Source: Liquidambar formosana (lineage: Eukaryota > Streptophyta > Magnoliopsida > Saxifragales > Altingiaceae). From it: a DNA stretch of 64,000 nt. How positions within the stretch are numbered: the stretch's first letter is position 1; each line of letters begins with the position of its first letter. Made by a program: the position numbers and the translations under genes. The notes under the pieces are model-generated. The model searched no databases. It saw nothing but the letters and a program-made list of their open reading frames with translations, and was not told the origin of the DNA. Of the stretch, positions 34,450 through 46,214 are shown in pieces. The stretch covers positions 13,954,966 to 14,018,965 of the forward strand of contig CM077832.1 of the NCBI GenBank assembly GCA_039720395.1, in the 5' to 3' direction.

Positions 34450-34546
34450 TGGTGATGTTGTTGACAGAAGATAGAGAGCACAGATGATGAACTGCATGAA
34501 GCATGCATCTCACTCCTTTGTGCTCTCTATTCTTCTGTCATCACCT
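34450..34546 (+). ncRNA. MIR156/157: miR156/157 precursor hairpin
   Basis: The 21-nt mature sequence at 34461-34481 (TTGACAGAAGATAGAG followed by AGCAC) matches the miR157 form of the miR156 family as I know it. The other arm, 34522-34542 (GCTCTCTATTCTTCTG followed by TCATC), is the star strand. Outer pairs GGTGATG/CATCACC extend the stem, and the loop contains GCATGAAGCATGCATC. The miR156 family guides cleavage or translational repression of SPL transcription factors and controls juvenile-to-adult phase change. A possible primary-transcript intron follows (ACTG|GTATTG at 34640/34641, CCGCAG acceptor ending 34714). Confidence 0.95.
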
Positions 34547-34844
34547 GCAGCCCCTCACTCCGTGGTCCATATTCATACTACTACTATATGAAGCTGCATC
34601 TTTGTTGAGCTTGTTCTTGCATTTTTTTCTCTAATCACTGGTATTGTTCTACTTAGACTTCCTACTTTAATGATTAAGTTCATTTTTATTTCTCTTAATT
34701 TTTTTCTGCCGCAGGCTCAGTTGGGGTACATAGAGGACCCAAGCATGTCAACATGGAACCGTCACATCATTTCTCTTATCAGATATAACTGGCCCCTTTT
34801 GTTCAAGCCTACTCACGGACACCAGTGATTATAGTTTATATTGA

Positions 34845-35400
34845 TTATGACTGAGATAACCAGGTGCTAATCGTGTGACTATATGTGGTTATGGTGTTGG
34901 TTTGTTTATGTACATCACAATAATACCCTTTTGAAACTTTGGAATCCAATAATTGCTGGTTTATTATATAAATAATTATAATTGAAATGGAGATTCTGTG
35001 GGCTTCCTCATTGTTGTGTGGTGTGTATGTGTTTCTTTGCATGTGTGCTAGCCAAAAAAGGAAGAAATTGAGATTTGTATTTGGCATTAGTGACTATGCT
35101 GTTAAAGCAATTTACCGATTACCTTATAATTTGGAAAACTCATGACATTCAAGAGATATCTTTCATTTGAAGTCATTAATTCACTTGTCATTTTGTCCTT
35201 TTTAGGTCTTTAATTAGATTAAATTTGCACCCTTCTTGTTGTCTAGAGAACTTTAGCTCCATTTACGTATTTTAAAACAAAATCTTTCGTTGATTTTCAT
35301 CCCAAAACAGTTCAAAAGTTCAAAGGCCAAGAATTTGTTGGTACATACGCTCCTTGTGTACCCCTTAGGGTTGTCCTTGTTTTGTTAGGTGTAGTGTATT
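34845..35400. other. Spacer downstream of the miRNA gene
   Basis: Possible 3' part of the primary miRNA transcript; no motif beyond AT-rich sequence. Confidence 0.4.
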
Positions 35401-35868
35401 ATGTTGCAGACAGATCTAAGTTATGTTTTATATTCAATTAATTTCTGTTTGAAGGTTTCCAGCTCGCAGGCATTTAAAGTATTTCATGTGTAACGAGAAT
35501 TTAGCATTGCTAAGAGGGTGCTCCTTTGATCCATGTCTCTCTATCATTCCTTGTAAAGCTCAAGCCCCAAGTGAAACCGTTCGCTGGGGTTCTGGCCGGT
35601 GTGTTTGATGGGAGATTTATTGTTTATGTTTGGCCGTGTTTTTTGAGTTGTTTGGTTTGGGCAGCTTTCCATTGGGTGGTTTTTGGGTTTCTGTAGTCTT
35701 TTCTCAGATCCTTTTTTTTATTTTTTTTGGGTTTGGTTTTGTCTAGTTGGAGTGATCATTAGGGGTGGTTTGTGTTTTTGATTTGGGTGGATTGTATTTA
35801 ATTTGCTTCATGTATCTCATTTTTCTCCAAATAATAAAATTTTCTTTTGCTGATAAAAAAAAAAAAAA
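35400..35868 (+). mobile_element. 3' end of a LINE retrotransposon (truncated)
   Basis: GT-rich non-coding stretch (GGTTTGGGCAGC, GGTGGTTTTTGGGTTTCTG, TTTGATTTGGGTGGATTG) leading to AATAATAAAATTTTCTTTTG, CTGAT and 15 A. This composition and ending are typical of plant LINE 3' UTRs. No reverse transcriptase is present, so it would be strongly 5'-truncated. I could not find a target duplication, so the left edge is a guess. Confidence 0.45.
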
Positions 35869-38800
35869 AGAGAAGAAGATAAATGCTAGCAGTCATTAAA
35901 GAAACAATCATATCTCTCTATTATTTTCCTTATTAGGTTATAGAGCTTCATCGAAGGTGAGTTGAGGAGCATGGAACTATGGAAGCCCTCACTCCCAAGA
36001 AAAGTTCGTACCCTAATTCTCAAAAGATTGTGAAAATCAGTCTCATTAGCACCATTAGCCAAAGGAACTCTTTTCAGTCCTTAATTTATGTGTGCCATCG
36101 CTAGAACTATAATTTTTTTTTATTTATTTTAATTTAAAGAAAGAAAAAGATAGACCTATATTAAACCCTAATTCAATGATCTTTTTCCTGGTTGAACCCT
36201 TGGTCTTATTATCATAAAATCCTAATCCCTACAGCTTTAATTTTACAGTTTAATTATGAACAAATTTGCAAATATCCATTTTAAATTACAATGAAAGAAA
36301 AAAAATGAAATTAAAAAATAAAATAACCCATTTTATCAGTGGCTAAAAATTGTTGTTATCCATGTGACCGGCCATTAAATGAGGTTTAAAATTTTGGATC
36401 TATATGTTCTTGTGTAAAATATTAGTGCAATATTAATTAGTGTTCAAGCATGGGGTTGCACTGAAATGATTCAACAGACAGAAGTAAAATTCCTAAATCC
36501 GAGCCAGGATCTTTTGCTATAGCTACGTAGAATCATTGCACCGTACTAAGTATAATTTAAAATCAGTGCTTGAGATTTTGTAGCTTGCAGCCATTTCCTT
36601 TTGTGAATCCTGTATTGAGTTCCAAAATGCATTTGATGTATTAATAACAATCTTTTCTAATATATATATTAATACAATTTTTGTTGCCTACCCCCCCCCC
36701 CCCCCCAAAAAAAAAAAGAAAAAAAAATCTGATTCAATAATCTGGCCGCCAATACCAGATTGAAGAAGGGATTAAGCACGAAGTCAGTATTCCTTTTGTA
36801 TATTCGTATGCCTGGGCACCTCCATGATATGGCAGTCAACAAGCAACAAATTGGTCAGTTGAAATATTCCTAGACATTTGATCGATTAGCTTATTGCAAT
36901 AAATATGGTCTTCAAATATGCTCCATTTGGTTGGGGAGGAGGAGGAAAAGAAGAATGAAATATTGATCTTGTTATGGGTTGAAATTTTTGCCAGATTCCA
37001 AAGTTTCATATAGTTTAATCGATCTTCTTGGCAATGAAATGGATGTTTAGCCTATATTTCTTCAACATGCAGAATATCATATCTGGTAAAAGAAGGAGAT
37101 CAATCTTCGAGGATGAAGCAACCAGCCTATATTCTAGAGAAAGCATCCCGGGCCCTTAAAAATAAATAAAGATGCTTATTTTCATTAGGCCAGGGGGGAT
37201 TATAATATTTGTCTTGATTAACCAAAGCATCAATTTTGTGCAATTAATGAAACAGTGGCTCTCTGTGGGAGATGTCTGGGACCATTCCACAATCCCTTTT
37301 TCCTAATACCAGACAAATCCTTAAAAGACGGTGGTACAATTGGATGATGAAGAGTATTGAAATGGAACATTATCATGTCTTGTCCAATGGTTCTCCATGG
37401 TCATAGACAAGTATATATCTATATATATATACATATACCAGTTGAACTTCTAGATGACTCCACTCCATGTCATGTCTCATTTAATTAACTAGAAACGCTA
37501 AAGTTCTGATCCACATGAAATTGTACTTAGCCTTTGATTATTTTTCAACCATTACTTCTTTAGTCTTCCTTGGCTCATTATCCTCTAGTGGGTGGGGCAT
37601 GCTTGCTGAGCTCATACGTGACATGGAATTCCTTGTGCAAGGAAAAATAGAATCATTCCATTTGCTTTCCAAAGACTATATATATATATATATATATATA
37701 TGAATATCTGGTATGTACTACTTTCACTCCCAAAATTGATTGACGCTATGCATTTGTGATTTGACCATAGACCCTGGATGTCATTCAACCAATTCCCCTA
37801 TAGAGACAATGTAGTGTATTGAGTATGACGAACAAATGGGTCCAATTTGTTTTTGGTTGCTTTCAACTGAGCCTATATGTTTTGCTTACATATGACTTGT
37901 TCAAAATAAGGTCATTTTAGCTAGCTAGGGTAGTTCTGGTTATTAAGGTAATCCTATTTCTCCTTTAAACTTGTGGATATTTTGGATTTAGTCAATTCAA
38001 CATTTTAGAAAGCAAGAATTTTCACATTTTTACAAAATTCATAACACCTAAACACTGTGACACATACACACAACCAATTAATTCTCCTTAATATTTTGAG
38101 ACAAGGGTTGGAATAGGGGCAAGGAGAAGATTTCGATGTCCACATTGATGTAGAGGCAAGTGTTGTCTAAGTGGGGGACTAGGATTGCACCGCAATGGAC
38201 GAAGATGCACCTGGTCGAAGGAGTCACCCCCACAGCTTTGGGTCTCCATTTGCGCCCATCAAGACACATGATTACACGAACATTGAGCACTACAGCTATA
38301 TATGCAGTGCTTTCATGGTAAGTGGAAAATTTTGTGCATCAGTGCCATGTGCAAATCCAAAACAAGCAAAGGTTCATCAATAACTGAAGGCCATTAATTA
38401 GTACTCTATTTAATTTGGACCTCTTTTACTCTCAGAATTAGAGAGGCTCATGATCGTAGTACACATGCATCTTTAGCGACGTAAATTTTTTTTGCTTGCC
38501 TCTGCACCAGAATTAGAGTGTTTTACAATTGAGCTAGTGTCCCATGTCCCACTGAAGTAAGCATAACCAACAGCTCCAAAATACTCTATTTTGGACTGGC
38601 TTTTTGTTGAAGAGTGTATCTAGTCAGTTTTCACGTTTTAATAAGGAATAATGAGCATAACCCAAAGTTTCTGTATTCGGAAAAGCCTTTTTTAGTTTAT
38701 CCGGGTGATTTCGGAGTAAGAAATCTATGAATGAATTGATTCAGAAGGAAGAATATATGGACAATACAATAAGGCAAGAATTTTAAGAATATTTCAAAAT

Positions 38801-40380
38801 CCATAATTTTGAAACAAATTGGGGATATTTCAAATTTATTTCTTCTATATATTGGGGAAAATATGTCATTCTTCTAAGAATGCCAAAAAAAATTGTGAAT
38901 TGGTTGAAGTATATATATAAAATATGGTCATCTTCATTTCAGAATAATTAATTATAGACTCCTCAATGCCTGTTTAGATGTCTCAAGAAAATAGAATCGC
39001 TTCCTTTCATTTTTTTTTTCCCAGTTGCATATAATCATGGGAATGAATCTATTATATTAAAGCTAGCTAGTGAATGGGAAATTAAAAAAAAATGGTAGCA
39101 AGCATTAAAAATAAAACTACAATAAAAAGTTGCAACACCCGCATTTCAATATTCATGCCAAACAGGCCTTTAGAAGATGGAGAATTTCGCCAAAGTGAAT
39201 ATTAATTGTAAGGAATATATCGACAATATTTCATATATAGTTGGCTCACGGATGCATGTCGGTCCATATTTCATACGGTATGAACAATTGAGCTCTGAAA
39301 TCTCGAACATTCTAGTCTTGAAATTCAAAGTCTAGAAAAATATTTAAGAGACCAAATCAAATTCTCATACCCATGCAAGGAATTTCCATTTTCAGCTTGC
39401 ATAATTTGACAAATCTTAATCCCAAGGACGGAACCAGGATTTTATCTCAAAGGTAGCCAAAGTATGAATAATAAAAATTTTCCCTTTCAAGTATGAGAAT
39501 TATACTAAAATTCAAGATTAAATAGGTAAATGACTCGACCTTACTTATACTTTTCTAAAACCATGACCAAAAAAAATAAATAAATAAAATAAAAATAAGT
39601 AAATAAATGAAGAAGAAGAAGAAGAGGGTTGATAGCAGCAATAAATTTGAAGAAGGTTTTAAAATAAATAAATAACAGATTATAAATAATTAAAAAAAAA
39701 AAACCAAAAAAGTGTACCTTAATATGTAGAAATTGAGCAGTAATTTTCTCTGGCAAGATGCTTTCCGCCAACCATTACTCTCTAGTGTACTCAATGATTT
39801 TGTTTGACAGAAATCTAGAGAAAATCCAACGTTAACCAAAAAAAAAAGGCTAAAATGATCGATAGGCAAAGGTGTTTGTTTTTTGTTAATTATTTCAGAC
39901 ATTTTACCCTTGTATATATTAATTCTAGCTTTTTATCCTTGGGTATAAGTTGCCTATTTGACTTTTAAGGGATCATGTGAAGAACCATTGTTCTGATTGG
40001 GAGGGACCATTAGTCGATTGTGCCTAAAACACTGAAACTAGTCAATTACGTTTTGATGACCATTTAGCAGTATAATACCAAAAACAAACTCATTAGTAGT
40101 CATTTCATAGTAGGTTGATAATCAATTTGTAATACGTTAGCAGGTAATATCTTGTTTTGGTATTAGCTTCGAATCTCGTAACCAAAAAATACTTTATCAA
40201 GACAATTTTTCGGAAGTAAGCGGGGGGCCATGGCCACCCCAGGCCTAAGTATAGTTCCGTCTCTGCAATTAATCCCAACAGTAAAATTAAATTAAATGTT
40301 ATACTTTGTACATTGTATAGTTTGGTTTATATGATTTTTATGAGTAGGCACGAGCCAAGCACACATTTCTTTATGGCTAC
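35869..40380. other. No gene recognised
   Basis: AT-rich spacer with short frames that I cannot support. It includes a C17/A12 homopolymer run at about 36692-36718 and TA repeats at 37678-37700. Confidence 0.45.
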
Positions 40381-40395
40381 GTTCCTTGACCGTCA

Positions 40396-40515
40396 TAAAG
40401 ACCTAGGATACCCCTAATAGTTAGGAGAATAGCTAGTTTAGGTCAAAACCTCAGCGAGAGTAAGACTTAAGATACCCTTAATAGTTAATAAAAAAATAAT
40501 AAAATAAAAAAAAAG
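40396..40515 (+). mobile_element. Short retroposon flanked by a perfect 15-bp duplication
   Basis: About 120 bp with an A-rich tail (TAATAAAATAAAAAAAAAG) lies between two copies of GTTCCTTGACCGTCA (40381-40395 and 40516-40530). Internally GATACCCCTAATAGTTA and GATACCCTTAATAGTTA form a direct repeat. A 15-bp duplication with an A-rich tail points to LINE-mediated retroposition. Confidence 0.7.
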
Positions 40516-40530
40516 GTTCCTTGACCGTCA

Positions 40531-40636
40531 AGCCAGTAATGCTAACCTAATGGTGAGGAAGGGTAGGAAAAAAAGTAGAAATAAGATAGATTAGAATTCA
40601 AACCATTCCCAATGTACCCAAAAAAAAAAAAAAAAA
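40531..40636 (+). mobile_element. tRNA-derived SINE, second copy
   Basis: Same layout as 28132-28240: GCTAACCTAATGGTGAGG, AGGAAAAAA, a box-B-like GAATTCAAACCATTCC, CCCAATGTACCC and 16 or more A. It starts directly after the target duplication of the preceding retroposon. Confidence 0.7.
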
Positions 40637-41006
40637 TGTTCTATTAAACCCAACTGGAAGGTGGTCCAAATAGAATGATTCAATTATACCACCCATGATG
40701 TTCATACTTTATACTCATATATATGCTTTGAATGTCAATTAATCGAAATATAAACCACGCGTTGGCTGTTCTCTTATTACATGAGGCCACCTGACCATAC
40801 TGATATATCTAATCAAATAAACCCACAAAATCACTTTGTGATGAAGGTTTCTTTTCTTTCATGTGTAGCTAGAGTTTACGTGATAAAGATGCTTAACACG
40901 TTTTGAGCCACCAGTTTTCTTTTCCTTGTAACATGGTTTTGTCAAACCACCAGCCTTCCAACTACTAGTCCAAATAAAATGTATCTACAACCTTCTATTA
41001 CCTCTT

Positions 41007-41013
41007 TATAAAG
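41007..41013 (+). promoter_or_regulatory. TATA box of the first His/Pro-rich gene
   Basis: TATAAAG about 100 bp upstream of the ATG at 41108. The second paralogue also has a TTTATAAA-type box, 76 bp upstream of its start. Confidence 0.55.
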
Positions 41014-41107
41014 AAGCCTCTACTTAATTCTCGACACTTGAGTCTCAAACAAAAAAAAAAAAAATTTGTTGTGCCATCTTTGCAATTGTCTGGTAGCTTC
41101 CGAAAGT

Positions 41108-41389
41108 ATGACACACCACAGGCATCCTCCACCTCCACCACCGGATCCTTTCGCTCCACCGCCACCACCCCCAGGACCACCAGTTCCACCACCTCCGGGA
41201 TTACACCATCCGCCACCACCAGGTCCGCCAGTTCCGCCACCGCCAGGTCCGCATGGTCCGCCTCCTCCACGTCCCGATTTCTTTGCTCATCCTCCGCCAC
41301 CTCCAGGACCACCAGGCCCTCCCCCGCCACCTGGGCCTCATCCTCACCCCCACCCTCCCCCTCACCATCACCCTCCACCACCTTACTAA
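41108..41389 (+). CDS. Small His/Pro-rich protein, paralogue 1 (93 aa)
   Basis: Single-exon frame. Begins MTHHRH, then runs of 4-6 prolines separated by DPFA, GPPV, GLHH, GPHG, RPDFFAH and ends HHHPPPPY. There is no signal peptide, no transmembrane segment and no Ser-Pro4 motif, so it is not a classical extensin; a cytosolic or nuclear polyproline protein is more likely. The C-terminal PPPPY fits the PPxY class of WW-domain ligands. The shared blocks PPPPDPFAPPPPPP and RPDFFA/HPDFYA and the same C-terminus show homology to the gene at 45270. The function is unknown to me. Upstream codons in the same frame lack an ATG, so the start is 41108. Confidence 0.7.
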   Translation: MTHHRHPPPPPPDPFAPPPPPPGPPVPPPPGLHHPPPPGPPVPPPPGPHGPPPPRPDFFAHPPPPPGPPGPPPPPGPHPHPHPPPHHHPPPPY

Positions 41390-43134
41390 TTAATTATTAA
41401 TTAGCATTACCCCGGCCCTTTTGGGTTATGTATTACAGGGAATTAATATAGTAAAGAAATAAATGTGTTCTTTAATTCATCCAGGGTGTTGCACAATGTA
41501 TTATTACTGTAATATGATCATTAGTGCAGAAGGAAAATTGTTCTTTTTTTTTTTTCCTCTTCTTATATTTTTTTTTTTAAAATTAATTTTTGTCCTTTCT
41601 ACCTCTCCTTTGGCAAAATATTGCAGGCATGATGATCGAGTGTACGTATAGTAATCTAGTATCATATGCAGCTATTATAAGTTTAATTAATTAACTTCCA
41701 TTATATTATTACTTGAAAAGAGCGTAAAGCTGTGCAATTAACCTTGAAAAGAGAGGCGGGGTCGGTTCTAACTTATATGGGCTCCAGACGAATTCTTAAA
41801 ATGGAATTCTCTTCTTTCTATACGTATTCCAAAAAAAAAAAAAAAAAAAAATTCTAAATATCCAAAATTACAAAAATTTGCTTTTATAAATTAAAATGAT
41901 AGGAAATGATTATAAAAACTTATAAAAATAGAATACATACTTATTGTTTCATAATTAAGTAAAATCCACTTTTACAACATAAAAAGAACAAAAAACAAAT
42001 ACCAAATAAAATCTAAAGTTATAATACCAAAAGAAATTAATCAATTACAATAAAGTGTCATTTAAACATTACTTTTCTCACATTTTTTATTTTTTTTGGT
42101 TTTTCACGTTTTCTTTGGATTGGAATTAGGCTGACTTAATTGGTAAAATAAGGCCCTTTTTTAAATAAAAAAAAACAATAGAAAAACTTTTGAATTGATT
42201 TTTGGATTATTATAACTAGTAAAGGGAGAAGAAACAAATAAGACTCTTGTTTTTGCCCAAATTATGGGGCCCAGGCGGCCGCCTTACTGACCTGGGGTCA
42301 AAATTAGGCCAGAAGGGAGGTGTAGAAATTTTAGATTATGGATAAGGTTTCCATTTTTTTTTTTTTTTTTTTTCCTCTCTCTCTCTATCTCTTGACCAAG
42401 GAAAAGATAGAGAAATGGAAAAATCACAGGAGAACACGACTCATGCATAAAGGTGATATAGGAGCACAAAGACCTTCCTGATATGCAAGGCACCTTCCAA
42501 TAAGATTATGAATTAGTTCAAATGTATGTTTGTACTACTATTTGGGAGATTTTCGGCAAGTTCAAATAATGATTTGATTTAAAAAATTTTGGCAGGTCCA
42601 CTTTTTTTATTTAAGGCAACGTTCTCCAAATTAATAAGAAATTTGTAAATACATTGCAAAATTTTTGTATAATGAAGGTTACGTTATAAAGCTTCTCTTG
42701 AAGATGAGAAATTAAAGTTTTAAAAGTTATTTAGTGTGTCCATTCGCAGTAATAAAAAACTATAAGATTTGCCAATGCCTCGTGCCATATTTTGCCAGAA
42801 GATAGTCTAATTCGCAGGAGTCTTTGCTTACCCGTGTGTAATTTTTTTTTTTTTTTTTTTTTTTTCAAAGAAACCAATTGCATCAAAGAGAGCCTTAGAA
42901 TCCTAAATAGGTTGGATCCCAAAAACTCAAAATCATGCTGTTGTCTTAAAATATTATTAAAATAAAATAAATAAATAAATAAAAAGAAAGAAAGAAAGAA
43001 AGAGAGCAATGCTTTTGCACTCCACCTTGAGCCTCTTATGCTCCACGTTGTGGGTACAAATAAAATTTATAATATATGTTATGGGAAGTGAATGCATGCA
43101 TCAAGAAGTGGAGCACGAAAACGCTTGTGCTAGC
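41390..43134. other. Spacer between the two His/Pro-rich genes
   Basis: AT-rich. The first part is presumably the 3' UTR of the 41108 gene. I find no other gene or bounded element before the hAT-like MITE at 43135. Confidence 0.5.
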
Positions 43135-43827
43135 TAGGGCTACAACTTGGGCGGGTTGAGAGGTCATCCCAACTTCAATTCTAAGTGTAAAACCCTTAAC
43201 TCAATTCCAACCTAACCTGTTTTTCGGGTTGAGGTTTCTAGCCCATGCTCAACCCATGCTCTTGTTAGATGGACTCGGACTGAGCATAGGTTATATGGGT
43301 TGAACAGGGTTAGGTCGGGTTGGATGAATTTAGGCCAGGACCGCCAAGTTAAGCAGGTTGACTTCTTTTTTTAATTTTAGGTAAAAAAAAAAAAGGAAAA
43401 GGAAAACAAGAAGAGAAAAATGTATTATTGCATATGCACACAAATCTCAATTACCCCAATTCTATTGATTAACCTAGAATTCATGCCAATTTGAAAAATA
43501 ATTTTTTCACCCAAAAAAATTTGATGATGAAAGTATCGAAATATTTTAAAAAAAATTTAAAGAATTCAAAATACTAACATATATATAATTGAGTACATAA
43601 GCAACCATGTTAAAAGACATTATTCAATATATTTTAAAAATTATATATTATATAAGTTAGGTATAAGTTGGGTTTGGGTTGCCCGACCCTTCTTCCCAAG
43701 CCCAACCCAAATTATAATCGGGTTGAGATTTTCCAACCCAATGTATGAAAGACTATTGCCCAAGCTTATCCTTTGATTGGGTTGGGTTCAGGTTGGGCAG
43801 GTTTAACCCACCCAAGTTGCAACCCTA
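43135..43827. mobile_element. hAT-like MITE, 693 bp
   Basis: Starts TAGGGCTACAACTTGGGCGG and ends with the inverse CCCAAGTTGCAACCCTA. Perfect 8-bp direct repeat GTGCTAGC at 43127-43134 and 43828-43835. Subterminal GGGTTGGG/CCCAACCC repeats on both sides. No transposase. Confidence 0.9.
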
Positions 43828-43835
43828 GTGCTAGC

Positions 43836-44890
43836 CCTATTTAGTAAGCTTGCCTTCATTGTACATTTTTAAAAATTTAACTAACACATTCTTAACTAAT
43901 TAATCATTCTAACATAATCATAAAATGTCAGCTATAAAAGGATTTTCGAACCCACTTCATAAGAGGTTCCACTGGATTAATCTCTAATACGGTATTTTGA
44001 TATAATGACTTTGGCTTTCGGTCGATCCTTAACCCCTGAAATATTTTAAAGAAGTACTAACAAAAAAGTTTGCAAATTAGATACATAGTTAAAGCCCATC
44101 TAGATTACTTTTTGAAATTGTTGTTCTACTAAGGGGAACCCATTAGCTAATGGGCCTCAACCCTATTCCTGTTGAATTGATGAAACCTGGGGAACAAAAT
44201 TAAAATAGAAGGAAAACGAAAAATGGAGAGGAGCGAGAGCCCTGATCAATGGAGGTACTACTCTTTTTACATAAAAATTGACCCATGTATAGCTGGTCCA
44301 ATTTTAGTACCTATCCATCCGATACATTACCTGATGGTCCGGATTCCTAATTTTTCACCCTCACATTAATGGGCAACTAAAGTTGGTAAACTTATTTGGA
44401 AGCTTTAGCATTTTCCTCTAACGATGGGTTATTACGATGTTTAAACAATTTTTGTTTATTTGTTTATTTGTATTTGTTTTTAGGAGAGAGGAATGAGCCA
44501 TTAAGTTACACAATAGAAACAGTTCATCCCATTTCTCATAACCCTTCCCTTTTGCGTGCGCGCACACATGAAAGAAATTGAAGTCACAAAGTCCTCGTTC
44601 AAATCCTCTCCTTAAAGAGTAACCCCATTGACAATGTTAAGAAAATAAAAATTCACAGAATTCTCTCTTTCTAGGTGAGTTGCTATCATCCAAGTCATGT
44701 GATCGATTGATACTTTATGTCCCTATTCCATGAGGTATTAAAAAATAAAATAATTTCATTACCTCTATTAAAATTTGTTTCCAAAACGAGGTAGCTCTAA
44801 AAAACAAAATATCATTTTCCTTAATGCTTAAGTTATCCATGAATGCGTGTCGCCACCACCTTTGTGGCCACAGCTAAATCGCTAATAGAA
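43836..44890. other. No gene recognised
   Basis: AT-rich spacer without motifs, upstream of the promoter region of the 45270 gene. Confidence 0.5.
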
Positions 44891-44978
44891 TGAGACCACG
44901 GTCTCGATCATTGTCACAATCCGTGTCCTATTTTTATTGGAATTGGACCGAAGGAGGCATTACCTTGTCGCAATCTTG

Positions 44979-45200
44979 CCACGTCAACATCGGCTCCCAA
45001 GATGGCCGTGGCATCCTTTACACGTGTCGAGATCTGAACGGTGGCATTGGACGGACACATGATCAACATCTGTAAGTTAAATTCACAGCCAACACGGTTT
45101 CAGCTACCATTATTCCAAGTTTCCAGCTACCAGTCCACGAATTTCATCTCTAGAACTTTCTCATGCATGTAACACTAGACGCCTCTCCACCTTTATAAAT
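44979..45200 (+). promoter_or_regulatory. Promoter of the second His/Pro-rich gene
   Basis: CCACGTCA (44979-44986), a palindromic G-box CACGTG (45021-45026) inside TACACGTGTCG, and a TATA box TATAAAT (45194-45200) 70 bp upstream of the ATG. G-box and CCACGTCA elements bind bZIP/bHLH factors and are common in ABA- and stress-responsive plant promoters; regulation of this gene by them is inferred. Confidence 0.55.
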
Positions 45201-45269
45201 AATAATCCAACTTCACACAATATATACAAAAATAATATCAACTCATCTTTCAGCACCAAGTTTCAGAAA

Positions 45270-45569
45270 ATGGACTTCCGTAGACATCATCACTACCCAC
45301 CAGGACCACCACCACCACCGGACCCTTTTGCACCGCCACCGCCGCCGCCACGGGGCATGTACGGTCCGCCACCGCCACCTCATCCACATCCCGATTTCTA
45401 TGCTCCTCCTCCTCCTCCTCCTCCTCCTCCGCCACATCATCACCACGGGCCACCCGGCCCGCCGCCACCACCTTATGGATATCCTCCTCCACCCGGTCCC
45501 CCTCCGCCGCCTTTTTTCGATCCTTATAGACCGCCTCCGCCTTGGCATCGCCCTCCTCCACCTTACTAG
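45270..45569 (+). CDS. Small His/Pro-rich protein, paralogue 2 (99 aa)
   Basis: Single exon with a good TATA box. Begins MDFRRHHHYPPGPPPPPDPF, then proline runs separated by APPPPPPRGMYG, HPHPDFYA, HHHHGPPG, YGYPPPPG, FFDPYR and WHR, ending PPPPY. Compared with paralogue 1 it has more Tyr, Phe and Arg, but the same N-terminal His/Arg cluster, PDPFAPPPPPP block, PDF[FY]A block and C-terminal PPxY motif. No signal peptide or membrane segment. The reverse-strand frames covering it are by-products of the proline codons. The function is unknown; a WW-domain partner or metal binding through the His clusters are possibilities only. Confidence 0.75.
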   Translation: MDFRRHHHYPPGPPPPPDPFAPPPPPPRGMYGPPPPPHPHPDFYAPPPPPPPPPPHHHHGPPGPPPPPYGYPPPPGPPPPPFFDPYRPPPPWHRPPPPY

Positions 45570-46200
45570 CATGCACCCAAATGTTAGTAGAGTGCTTCAT
45601 GCTTATTTACATTTCTTTTTATCAGTTTATGTTTGATGTTTGATCTATCTGCTATGGGATGCAAGAGCGGTGATATATAGCCTACAAGAGCAGTTTATGG
45701 GATGAAAGAGGATTACGCGGATACCCTTTTCTTCTCTCTTTTATATTTTTTTGTTTTGAGAAGAAAAGAGGAGGTTTATTTTCTTTTTCCGTATGTATTT
45801 TTAATTTTTAATTTCTAATATTGGAGTGTTATTATATATTCAGCAATTACAACTAAAGTGCACAGAGTTCAATGATTTTTTGTATGTCTTTAGAGAGTTC
45901 ATTTTTTTTTTTTTTTTGGCCAAAGTTAGACTTCAACTTTTGACTACAAGAAGACTCGAGCTAATTTCCCCACCTGATCGCCACGAAAAAGGGAAAAAAA
46001 AATCGCTTTAAATATTTTTAATTATAGGAGCCTCGTGGAATACTAAAAGGTGGGTATAAGGGAAATCCAAAAATCCAGAAGGGGATTGAAATATCTGATG
46101 ATCCACCAACAGATGAGAGAAGTTCACCACTGAGATTTTATATAGAAAGCCTGACCAAACCCATGATTCCCAAAATTAGTTTTCCCAATAACAACCTGCA
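45570..46200. other. 3' UTR region and spacer
   Basis: Likely 3' UTR of the 45270 gene followed by AT-rich sequence. No further feature seen. Confidence 0.4.
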
Positions 46201-46214
46201 AGAATGCTTAAAAA

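Noticed and set aside
34313..34490. Small frame in the miR156/157 leader beginning MEELRSPLSFPK
   Set aside because: It runs through the CT and TA microsatellites into the hairpin. A regulatory micropeptide cannot be claimed without conservation or ribosome data.
41066..41107. Upstream extension of the first His/Pro-rich frame
   Set aside because: It has no ATG before 41108, and paralogue 2 also starts directly at its His/Arg cluster.
45243..45600. Long minus-strand frames rich in Glu/Ala/Val and Arg/Trp opposite the His/Pro gene
   Set aside because: They are mirror frames of CCN proline codons on the plus strand. The plus frame has a TATA box, an ATG and a homologue at 41108.
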